Positions 36,974-46,900 of a stretch of DNA of 64,000 nucleotides are shown piece by piece. A model generated the notes under the pieces. That model did no database searches, was not told the DNA's origin, and was given only the letters and a program-made list of their open reading frames with translations. Origin of the DNA: Chamaea fasciata (taxonomy: Eukaryota > Chordata > Aves > Passeriformes > Sylviidae); the NCBI GenBank assembly GCA_029207755.1, contig JARCOQ010000003.1, forward strand, positions 44,660,144-44,724,143, given 5' to 3'. The position numbers and the translations under genes were made by a program. How positions within the stretch are numbered: position 1 is the first letter of the stretch; every line of letters starts with the position of its first letter.

Positions 36974-37820
36974 GCGCAGCATCCCGGCAACACGGGAGGG
37001 GGCGGAGGAGAACCCGCATGCACCGCCAGGACACGCACACCGGGTACTAAACGTCGCCTTTCGGCAAAGGCCGAGGCCTCCCGTCAGCAGGGACCGCTCC
37101 GGGCCGCCGAGCGCCGGGAACACTGGGGCCCCGAGCCCGCGGCGCCCCTCCTGCCGCCGGCGGCCGCCGCTGCCCGGCAGCCCCGGGGCGGGCCGGGCCC
37201 CGCCCGCGCCACCTCCGGCGGCTCTTCCGCCTACTACTGCCGCCGCCGGGCTGCCCGGAGCCTCCAGCGGCATCTCCGGGCGGCAGCGCCGCTGACAGCC
37301 CGCCCCGGCCCCGCGGCTGCCGGCCTCGGCCCGCCGAAACCCGCGGGCAGGGCCTGCGCTGCGCGCCCTCCCACGGCCCCGCGCCGCCGGGCGAGCCCCC
37401 CGCGGTGCCGGTGCCCGTCCCGCCCTTACCCGCTCCTCTCCCCGCCAGAGCCGACGCGCCCGGCCGCCCGCTCCGCTCTTATCCCGCTGACAGCGTCCCG
37501 GCAGCCCATGGCGGGAGGTTCCTGCCCGGCCCCGCCGCGCCGCCCGCCCCCGTCTCCCCGGCAACACAGCGCCCGCCCCGCTCCCGCCCGCGCCTCCCGC
37601 CCGCCGGGCTGGGCTGGCCGGGCTGGCGGCGCAAGGGCGCTCCTGGAAGTGCCGCGGCCATCCTGGGACTGCCGGCCCCCCCGGCCCCTGTGGTCGGGCC
37701 GTGACAGCTCCCGGCAAGTGACACACGGTCAGCCGGTCCGCCTGCAGCTCCTGCTGGGCAGCCGAGCCGGCGGGAGTGCCCCCCTAAGCCGGTTCATTCC
37801 ACCGCCGCCACCACCAACAC
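36950..37820. promoter_or_regulatory. LYST: CpG island containing the LYST promoter
   Basis: An approximately 0.85-kb block of very high GC and dense CpG in an otherwise AT-rich neighbourhood, located upstream of the LYST start-codon exon. Five GGGCGG (Sp1-type) GC boxes on the minus strand cluster at 37,540-37,602 and another lies at 37,420-37,425; a plus-strand GGGCGG lies at 37,278-37,283. There is no convincing TATA box, as expected for a broad housekeeping-type promoter. Because the island extends to both sides of the GC-box cluster, divergent plus-strand transcription is possible. The long open frames here are a by-product of GC richness. Confidence 0.85.
37430..37530 (-). other. LYST: Candidate non-coding first exon of LYST
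   Basis: A good donor on the minus strand, GCGG|GTAAGG (GT at 37,429-37,428), lies 110-170 bp downstream of the GC-box cluster at 37,540-37,602. A transcription start near 37,480-37,530 would give a short first exon ending at 37,430. A second possible donor, CTCG|GTGAGC at 37,966-37,965, could serve an alternative upstream first exon. The 5' boundary is a guess. Confidence 0.4.
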
Positions 37821-40800
37821 CCCCCTGCCCGGCTTTAACGTCAACATTAAAAGCTCCCTTAACATGCGTGTCACGTATCTGTGCCCATCCGCTCGCTGGC
37901 GTCTGGCGCTGCCGGGCTGCTGCGAGCCGCTGTCACCGCTGTCACCGCAGCGCTGCGTTGGCTCACCGAGGGCTCCGGAGGGTTTGCGCTCTGTTTTGGT
38001 GTTTGCTCAGAGTAAATTCTTGGAGCAGGTTTACGGCTGCGGAGCTGGGCTTTGGCACTTGGCTGGAATGCCCAGAAGAGACAGTTGCCCTGAATGCTGT
38101 TCGATCAACTCCCTGACAGAACAGGTTCCCGTAGGCAAATAAATAAATAGTGAGCCTGGACTGCATGTCACTGCTCTCGCCTGCTTCAGGAATTCACCTT
38201 GCACGGCCAGGGCACTCAGTAGTTTTATAAAAGTGGGAGCAATACAGTACAGGCGATGTTAGTAAGAATATGCTTCATATATTCCTGCGTGCCTAGGTTT
38301 GGCATTGCCATCCGGATTCTTGAAATCAGGAAAATGTACATACGGAAGGTGCACAAGTGCATCCTTCTCACATCCTAACACCTCTCCCTGGTGCATTGGC
38401 CTCCTACTCCCTGACCTTTGCTGCTTTTCTGGGGAGGACTGTGTAATTGCATTTTGCTTATCATCCTGGGGCCTGCTGGCTACCTTGGTGTCATATTGGC
38501 TTTGTAAAACTTAAGCCAGGCTGCCTGCAAAGATTACACGGATGGACAGAGCCAGATCTTGGGAATGCTACGAACAGCAGGATCCCAGGGCCCACCTGCC
38601 AAAGTAAGTTTAGATACACACGAGGTACAGCAGTTAAGTCTTGCAAATATAAACTTCAATCTGCCTGTACACCCTGCTTCTCATGCATTTTCCCATGGCA
38701 CCTATTTATGGCCACCTTTCTTATTTTTTTCTCTTGGCACCTGCTTTTGGCTGTTGTTCACGTTTGTGCTCACCTTATTGACAGGGAGCCAGCTATCCCT
38801 GTCGGATACTGGGCTAAACAGATCTCTATTCCAAGCCAAGAGAGCAACTTCCTTGCAAGGACCAGCTGTGCAGACCCCAAGACTGTGCCTTTCTCTGGGA
38901 ATTAAGCTCCTAGGCAACATGTCTGCACTCAAAAATTGCTTAAATCCCTCAAGAAAAGCAGTCCTAGGCAAGCACCACCAGTATTCCAACAGAACAGGAA
39001 GGAAGGGAAAGGAGCCTGACGCTCTGCTTTGCTGCTAAGCAAGGTTATACAGCACAGTCACAGAGCCACAGGTGTGGGAAGCCCCAGTGACACCCCATGT
39101 CCCCACTTAAGGTGCCCACCCTTGAGAAGTTCAGGGAGATAAGTGGCTTTCAAAGGCACCCAAGCCTCTTCAGTGGCCACAGAGAACTTAGGGGGAAAGT
39201 GATTCAATCAGTGTTCTGGAGTTTAGATGACAGCTGCTAATTCAGGCAGACTAAATCCTACTTTTAAGCCTGTTTATTTTAAACTCCTGGAGAACATGGT
39301 AGGATTCAGTCTAGCCCATCCCTTCTGGCACTGCAGCTACTGGAGAGGAAAGTGAGGCAGGATTCCCAAACCCAGGCTCAGGAAGTCCTTGTCCTAATAA
39401 TGCTCATACAAATCCTTCCTGCAGCTGAGAATAAAGAGAAGTCTCTTCTACCTTGGAACTGGGACTTCCTGATTACTGAAAAGAAGAGATACCACTAATT
39501 TATTTTTCTTTCAGATCTTAGAGTTGCCAGGGGATGAATGCCTGCGTGTGTCCCTTCTCACTGCTGACAGCATCCTGAAGACAGAGGTTTCTATTGGCCT
39601 CTCTCACGAAACTCCTGCCTGCCAGTGACTCCAAGGCTCTTTGCTGTTCCCTCTGCTGCCAGTGAGTTTTCCTCAGAAGCAGATGTAGGACAGAGCAAAG
39701 GCAGGTGCTTGACATTTGAACATTATCTACCGTTTCTCGAGGAGACCAGTGGAGCGAAGCAGGCTGTACATTGCCTTGTGTGATTGTACAGCAAAACTGT
39801 AACTGCAGCAATGAAAATTAAGTCAATGGCCAACAGCACATCAACTCACCCTTGGAATATTAGATTTTACAGTGCAAAGAATATGAACATTTCAGATTAG
39901 TAACATAAATTTTACTGAAAATAAGAGTTTTCAGGGAAAAATTGGCCACCACATACGAACTTCTGAATGAAGCTTCACAAGGTATTTACTAAATTCTTTA
40001 GAAGGGAATTATGCCATAGCCTAAGTAGAACTGCACTGAACAGTTATCATGTGTGTTAAAAAAAGATTATAAACTGTTTGGACTAAAAATATTGTTGAGA
40101 AAGGTAAGTAGGGGCAATTAAAGATTTTATCTGAATGATAATGTTTTTCTCACTTGAATGCTTCAAAGTACAACCTTTCAGCCATGCAGATTTCTATTAT
40201 AATTACATAATTAAAGATTCTGCACAGATACAACACTATGCCTGCTCTTCAATTTCAAATCAGTTTTTCAGTAAAGTACTAAGCATTCTGAATTCATTTA
40301 CATCTATATAAATTTGCAACACCTCCATGAAAGCGAGTAGAATGACACCAGTTCATACTAGTATAACTTTAAACAAGTCTGGTTCTTCTTAGCATCATTG
40401 GTTCACTGATGACTCCCTCTATCCTACAAACAGTACCTGAGTCTCACTTGAAGTTATTCAGCATAATTCTTCCTGGGTTTCTACTATAATTCTTTCTCTT
40501 CTGCATAGATGGAGAAGAGAATAAGGTGGAAAACAGACAAGGAGCAAGAATACAAGTGGTATTTCCCTACAGTTCTCCTGAACAATAGAACAAGCCCACA
40601 GCACTGAGACCTGCACAGATCACACAGGTACTCAAATTCTTCAGTGTGTGGTATTAATGTTCACAGAGAGGACTGAGGTCAATGGTTCCAAAATTTTAGT
40701 GTTCAGTGAGCCACTGTCCATTTCTTGAATTTCTTAAGTACCCACTAGACATTTTTCAATAAAGCTTCATCTACTCTCATCATAAAGTTTTCAGCTGAAA

Positions 40801-42149
40801 GCCTTGCAAAGGTAATGTAATGTAAGGCCTAGAGATTTTGTTAGCCACTTATACAGTCTCATTTTCTCTCCTTTCCAATGAGTATGTATCTGTCTTGAAA
40901 AACTTACTTGTGTTTTAATGATATATTAAAGACAATATTTAAAACTGGAGTAATTAATATAATCTGTGATCTGTCTGAAGTCCATGATCAAAAATCAGAG
41001 TGGTTTGTGGAAAGGGCATTTTTTGTCAGCTGAGATGAGCAGCCTTTCAACAGGGAATGAATAACAGTCTGTTTTCCCAAGGAAACACATTACTCTTTTA
41101 TTTCTATACTACTTTTAAAAAGTCAAAAAAGTGAATAAAATAGAGAAAAACTGTTTTGCACTTAGGGAATCAAGGAATGGTCTAAAAAAACAATAAAAAA
41201 CAGGCTAGTCTAGGTGTGAGTCTATCTATATTATGAGGAGAAACAGTCTGTGTTTATCTACTCACTTCCAGATCAGTGTTGGAAGAGTCCTTTGACAACA
41301 TTGATTTTTTTTCTGCCATTTTAACCCAATAACGCATAAAATTCTTTTTTATTTCTTTTTCTTCTTCTTTTTTTTTTTTTTTCCTGGCTGGCTATCATTT
41401 TTGCTACCTAAAGGAATTTGCCATCTCTCACCTCAGACTATGTTTCTTTTTTTCAGACAACTTTTATGTCAAACAACACAATTCCAGGGGCAGATTTCTG
41501 AGACTTCACTGGGGACTTCCATCTCCTTCCTCTGCCCAAAAAAACTCCATTGAGCTGTGAGAAATTTTTTTACCTATAAAAGTTATATCAATCTTTCTTC
41601 ATAATATCACATATATTATATCTTCTACCAATTTGTTCAATATTTCTGCAATCTTTTTTTAAGGCTTTACCTCTTTAAATTTCATGAGTTTCAGTACAGT
41701 CAGTGTGACATTAGAAAGACTCAGCAGCAAAACTTTGTCTTTCACCAAAATAGTCACTCTGTATTGATTAGATTTTGTTGATTTTTTTTTTAAGAAAAAT
41801 AGATAATGCAGGTCAACCACACAAACTTATTAATCACAAGACTATGAATAAATTATGAGGCAAACATTACCATTTTCTGGCAAACTGACGATGACTTTTA
41901 CCCATGTATTAATGCTACATAAAAACAAGCAAAGAAAGCTGTTTAAAATATTTCTGTATAAGACTGATACTGCATTTCCCCCTGTAATTTCTAATTATCA
42001 ATCTAATACTTCTGTTTCCAGTCCAGCAATTAATTTCTTAGTGATTTGACTTTGCTGGAAAAGAAAAGGTAATTCAGCAAAGATAAATGTTCAATATATG
42101 TAAACACATTTTTCCAGATATTTAGAGATGTTTGGTTCCCTGTTGGTAG
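37821..42149. other. Intergenic DNA upstream of LYST, no supported gene
   Basis: No recognisable coding exon on either strand. A plus-strand 159-codon open frame at 38,559-39,038 has no family resemblance I can name. A consensus-like donor (CCAAA|GTAAGT) at about 38,605 on the plus strand could belong to a divergent non-coding transcript from the CpG island. A pyrimidine tract (T-rich, about 41,343-41,384) is the only low-complexity feature of note. Confidence 0.6.
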
Positions 42150-43173
42150 GTATGCCAGCTTCAGGTTCTCCATGAATGTCAAAAGTGTGCTGCAATCAAG
42201 CAGCCCAAGTGGGTAAAGCCTCTTTAGTGTAGAGGACGATGGCTGAAATGTAAGAATGGGGAGGCCTGGCAGACTGTCTGTATGACACTTGCCCAATCCC
42301 ATGATGGCAAGTGACAGGTGCTTATGGTGGTGGAAGCAACCACAGGAGGGATGCACACACACCCTTGTGCCCCATGCCATCACCCGGAACGCTATCCTGG
42401 GCCTTGGAAAGCAAGACTTATGGCCACATGGTACTCCAGAAAGAGCTGAATCAGACCATGGAACTCATTTCCAAGACAGCCTTAGAGACACTTGGGCCAA
42501 AGAACATGACATTAAGTGGTTGTATCACGTTCCCTGTTGTGTGCCAGCCTCTGGAAAGATCCAACTTTAAAGTCTTGTTTAAGACTACACTGACAATGGG
42601 TGATGGGATGTTCAAACATTGGGGTACACATTCAGCCAAAGACACCTTGTTAGCCAACACCAGAGGCCCAATTGGGATGGCCCTGCCCAATCAAAACTTT
42701 TACATACTGTAGAATCAGATGAAGTTCCTGTAGTACCCGTTAAAAACGTGCTGGGAGAAACTGGATTATTCCTGCCTCAGGCAAAGGTAAACCCGTCCAT
42801 GGGACTGCTTTTGCTAAAAAACCTGGATGCACTTGGCGGGTGATGTGGCACGATGCAGAAGTGTAGTGTGCCTCAACATGATTTAACTTCGGGTGAAAAG
42901 AAACAATTAATTACACTGTGTTATAACTACCCGGTGGTAATATTTGCACTTCTGTGGTGGCTATGTGTGTATCACCTCACTGAGCATCTCACAGCATCAA
43001 TCTTGGCCACAGGCATTCTAGGGAGCTGAGCCTGACTTCCCTCTGATTGTCACATTCACACCAATGAAGAATGAACTTTGATGAAACAGAACAAGTGCAG
43101 CAGTGCTGGAATGAGAACTGACTCGAATGTGCACCATGCAACAATCCAACACCTCACACCACCTTTCCTCCTT

Positions 43174-43213
43174 GAAGGACTGTTATCAAAGATGAAGGAC
43201 TGTTATCAAAGAT
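43174..43213 (+). repeat. 20-bp tandem duplication inside the provirus relic
   Basis: The unit GAAGGACTGTTATCAAAGAT occurs twice head to tail without mismatch, then a partial third start (GAAGG). Confidence 0.95.
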
Positions 43214-43253
43214 GAAGGCCGAAGTCATGAAGTTAAAGAATCAACAAACTTTT

Positions 43254-43272
43254 TGTGTGTGTGTGTGTGTGC
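43254..43272. repeat. (GT)n microsatellite inside the provirus relic
   Basis: Nine GT units followed by GCGCGG, in the region between integrase and the 3' LTR. It probably arose after insertion. Confidence 0.9.
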
Positions 43273-43429
43273 GCGGATGTTTTATGAACATTTGACAGAG
43301 GCATTCCATAGACTAAGAAAATTATGTTTGTATGTATATCTATCAAAACAGATGACTAGAGAAGGTGATGGGATATTGGGCAGTGTGAAACTTGGCATGA
43401 TATAATGGTATGGAATAAGGGGTGTAAAT

Positions 43430-43945
43430 TGTCCTGGTTTCAGTTAAGGTAGAGTTAATTTCTTCTCAGTAGCTATTACAGTGCTGTGTTTTGGATTTGT
43501 AATGAGAATGGTGTTGATCACACACTGATGTTTTAGTTTTTTCCTAAGTTATTTATCCTTAGCCAAGGACTTTTTTTCCTTGCGTCTTGCTCTGCCAGTG
43601 AGGAGGTAAGCAAAAGAAGCAGGGAGGGAGCATAGCTGGGACAGGTGATCCGACCTGACCAGATAGAATGTCATGTGCAGTATGTAAACTGGGGGAGTTA
43701 CCTGGAAGGGCAGCTGATCTGGGTTCAGGAAGGGGGGTCTAGTGTTGGTCAGCAGATGGTGAGCAATTACATTGTGCATCACTTTTGTTTTTTCCTATTA
43801 TTATTATTGTATTTTAATTAATTTTCAGTTATTAAAGTGTTCTTATCTCAAGAGAAAAGTTTTACTTGCATACTCCCCATTTTATTGGGTGTTAAGAGAG
43901 AGGCTGTGTGGTGTTTCATCTCCAGCTGGACTTAAAACCTTGACA
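43430..43945 (+). mobile_element. 3' LTR of the ERVL-type provirus (516 bp)
   Basis: It starts TGTCCTGGTTTCAGTTAAGG and ends CTTAAAACCTTGACA, giving the TGTC...GACA inverted termini of a retroviral LTR. The start motif and the downstream CAGTGCTGTGTTTTGGATTT and CACTGATGTTTTAGTT blocks match an LTR family (TguLTR5/ERVL-like) that I know as abundant in songbird genomes. An ATTAAA polyadenylation-type signal sits at about 43,829 within a TTATTAAAGTGTTCTTATCT context typical of the family. The next five bases are CAGCT; without the 5' LTR the target-site duplication cannot be confirmed. Its position 3' of the integrase identifies it as the 3' LTR. Confidence 0.88.
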
Positions 43946-46900
43946 CAGCTTCAGGTCTGGCACAGTGGGGGAATCTGACAAGAAGAATGATGATCCTGGG
44001 CAAGGGAAAGAGTGCAAGAGAGCCAGCCATGGATGGTATGCAGGGTTTGCATTGCCTGTTTTGGAATAAACCCAGCACATGAAGTAGTCTCTGTAACAAC
44101 ACTCAGCCATTGTGCTTTTCTTCTTTTCTGTATCCAGATTAGGGTTTTTGGGCAGGCACTAGCTCTGAAGACACAATAGGGCACAAAACATGATCCATTT
44201 CAGACACTGGCACTTCCTCAGAAGGAGCAGGAGACTGTTGCTCAGCAAGAACCTTTCTTACAATGTTCTGTCAATTCACCTCCATGATCCTCTTACTATG
44301 TTTTCAGTTTTTTCTCCAAGTGTGTTAAGCATTGCCCCAAGCCATGGATTTACTACTATAATATAGCGATCAGAAAGAGACAATTCTATTGATTCAAGTC
44401 AAGAGAGTGAGCCAGTTTTGCAGTTTTATGTAACTCATTGGAGTTCTGTAGTTATTTAGGTGCATTGAATAATTCAGTGGGTAGGCTGTCTGAAGTGCAG
44501 CAGCCTCTTTGTTTCCTGTGAAGGGAAGGGTGATGCATGCTTGTAGGGCTTCAGACATCTATCCAGCAATCGGCACAGACTTTTTCAGAGACACATACAC
44601 TCAGAGACTACCTCCCAGCACCCATCCAGGCCCTCTGCCAAATCTCCTCATTCTCACAGTATAAGGCAAAATCCTGTTCACAGTTTTGTCAGTGTTACTC
44701 TACTGCTGTCAGCAGAATCATGCCAGAGTCACACTGGTGCAAATGGGTTTGATACAATCTTTAGTTGTTTTCCCAGCGCAGCACACACCATTCTAAACCT
44801 TCTGCCCTACCTGATCGATGTTTCTTTCCTGCCTGCTGACAAGCATACAAAGCTGATGCACAGATATGCCAAACCACAAATATCAGTCCCTGGAGAAAAC
44901 ACCAAAACGTGTGACTCAGGTGGTAATCACCCCTGAGTCCTCACACCAGACCTTATGAGAGATTTCCCTGCTAGCTTGCACCCCAGGCAAATGCCCCAGC
45001 CACCTCCACTCAGGTTAATTTTCCTGCACACCCTCACACACCACTACCACCACTCCATGGCAGGAAGAATGACCTTCCTTGGGGAGCTTTCTTCCTCTCA
45101 ACCATCTTCCCCATTTCCTTCCAGCTTCCCTTTCCCTTAGAAATTAGATGTCACCATAAGGATAAAAAACCCACACCTGTTTAAAAACCTGTAGAGCATA
45201 CCTGATTTCCTCAGAGAGTTGCTACTAAAGAGCAAAGGGGTATGATACAGAATTACATGGGCATCCACCGCCTGGGCACTCCTCTGTTAGCATTTGACGT
45301 GGACCCAGTCAGAGGGAGGCTGCTGCATCTGCACAAACTGCTGCAGTGGAACCTTGGATTTTCTGTCAGACTGCTGCGTGAAATCACAGCTTCCTTGCTC
45401 TGGCTCCTTTTCAGCTTCACACAAGCAGCCTGTTCTGCAGGGGCTTGGAATTCAAAAGTCTCTTTGGTTTGCTTTTCTTTGAGTTGGTTATGCTGCTGTG
45501 TCTGCAGTGTTGCTGGAGAAAAAAAAATCATATAGGAAGGGAAGGAAAGAAAAAGGATTCCTGCAGGCTTTTACTGTCAGTGGTGCAGGAGGATGAGTAA
45601 ACAGTGCAGACAGCTAAAAAGACTGTGCTAAGTAGTTCAGGAGTATAAAAGCTTTCCAATGTGCCATTCCATTGTGTTTGCTTGAGGGTTGTATAGAGGC
45701 GTATAAAGGGAGAACAGTTTGGCCTTAAGGCCATATTCATGAACTGAGATGGCTGAATGAAAATCTCAAAACTCTGTCTTGTTCTACCAAAAAGACTCTT
45801 AATAAGCAATCTTAGCTGATCTGCAAAAACTGTTTCTAGTCTCCAACTGATGTCATTTCTTCAAGCACAACATTAACAAAAAATATAAAAAGGAAAAGGG
45901 TGATCAAACCATGCAATTCAAAGTCTACATATAACTTTCAGAGTCTGCAGTTTTAGATGTCTCCTTTTGAATTTCCAACTGCAAAGACAGCAAGGCCAGG
46001 ATGCCCTTATTCTAGTCACACTAAAGAAATTATATTTGTTCTGAAATACCAATTTGATCTAAATGTGTGTGATCCCAACTGCTTAGGGATCAGCTTTCTA
46101 GGGCTAAGAGTGGTGAGCAGGTTTCAGCGAAACATGAAGAGATCCAGAGCCACAAAACCTTTAGGACAGTGATCGGCCTTAGCACTGTGAGTGTGGTAAG
46201 ATTTTAAAAACACTAAAGTCACTAAATCTTGATGCACCTCCCTGAAACTGTCAGTGTAATATTTGTGGGTTTTATGAAGAGTTGATGGTTGAGACTGCTT
46301 CTTTGAGCTTTCCTGACACATGTGACCTTGCTGATCTACCGTTTAGTCTTAATTCACTGAATTACCTTTATGGCATCTCCTATCAGTATAATATGGACTT
46401 GGGATTTGCCTCAAATATTTGCTAGGCATTATTAGTTTTTTTACTTTCTGCGTAGTCACAACTACATCTCAGGGCACAGTTTCACTAAGCCCAGGTGCTG
46501 GAACAGGAGTGCACATGCTTGTCTGATCTTGCAGTCAGCTGGATCAGCCCACTGACCCAGCTGAAAAACAATCTGCTATTTTTCTAGGGCAAGTTTTCAA
46601 CTGGATCAGCTTGCTGATCTCTTTGGTGGCACAGTCATGAGTACTTTGCCAACACAAGGCAGGAGGAGGACATGCACCTGCAAGACAAAGGACAGTGCCA
46701 TTCGTTTTGATTTCAGTCTGCATGAACACCTCTTAAGCCTCGCCATGAAGGCAAAGTTCACCACACACCTGAACAGTACAGATCCTGGCTAAGTGCAGTT
46801 CTATCATGCTTGAGTCTGTATTTGTAGTCACCAGACCTACACCACCTTAACTGCAGAGGATTTACTACAAAATTATAGTTGTCTGAGGGGTAACTTAGGC

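Larger units (their letters stand above)
23062..37429 (-). other. LYST: Long first intron of LYST (5'UTR intron)
   Basis: About 14.4 kb between the proposed first-exon donor and the start-codon exon. It is AT-rich, with a pure 43-A tract at 25,813-25,855, a 31-bp tandem duplication at 35,401-35,463, a short CR1 fragment at the CpG-island edge, and no open frame that resembles a protein. Mammalian LYST has extra non-coding 5' exons, and one or more could lie in here; I cannot place them from sequence alone. Confidence 0.7.
1..37530 (-). other. LYST: LYST gene, 5' half (promoter, first intron and coding exons 1-15)
   Basis: LYST (lysosomal trafficking regulator) is a very large cytosolic BEACH-family scaffold that controls the size and the fission/fusion of lysosomes and lysosome-related organelles (melanosomes, cytotoxic and platelet granules). 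Its loss causes Chediak-Higashi syndrome in people and the beige phenotype in mice. I identified it because the conceptual protein of 15 spliced exons follows the vertebrate LYST sequence almost without gaps, from the N-terminal [20 protein letters not shown] to the [15 protein letters not shown] end of coding exon 15. All exon phases are compatible and no stop or frameshift is seen over 1,819 codons. The human protein is about 3,801 residues, so roughly 48% is here; the PH-BEACH-WD40 end lies beyond the left edge. Expression should start from the CpG island near 37.4-37.6 kb. The gene looks functional. Exon edges rest on GT-AG signals plus homology known to me, not on transcripts. Confidence 0.96.
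42150..43429 (+). pseudogene. ERVL-type endogenous retrovirus, degraded integrase region
   Basis: The 3' end of an ERVL-like pol gene, plus strand, broken by frameshifts and stops. The integrase zinc-binding C-x2-C lies at 42,177-42,188. The core follows: the codon where the first catalytic aspartate is expected (42,276-42,278) reads Val, while the second-Asp motif (SDHGTHF) is present at about 42,450-42,470. The C-terminal region (VPVVPVKN) lies at about 42,724-42,755, with further frameshifted coding remnants to about 42,900. The remaining approximately 530 bp up to the LTR have no env-like frame, as expected for ERVL elements. They contain a 20-bp tandem duplication (43,174-43,213) and a GT repeat (43,254-43,271). 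A purine-rich stretch (AATAAGGGG) just before the LTR fits a polypurine tract. The 5' part of the provirus is missing. It is defective. Confidence 0.85.

Noticed and set aside
36968..37726. 252-codon minus-strand open frame in the CpG island
   Set aside because: Gly/Arg/Ala-rich low-complexity translation from GC-rich DNA. It overlaps the LYST promoter, and LYST translation starts in a downstream exon.
36920..38116. 398-codon plus-strand open frame
   Set aside because: It crosses the CpG island, where stop codons are rare because of base composition. The translation is Pro/Arg/Ala-rich with no domain, and the overlapping minus strand also has a 252-codon frame.
38559..39038. 159-codon plus-strand open frame
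   Set aside because: No recognisable domain, composition or start context; the length is within what chance allows in 26 kb of intergenic DNA.
42840..43429. Possible env gene between integrase and LTR of the provirus
   Set aside because: No open frame of useful length and no signal or transmembrane pattern; ERVL elements normally lack env.
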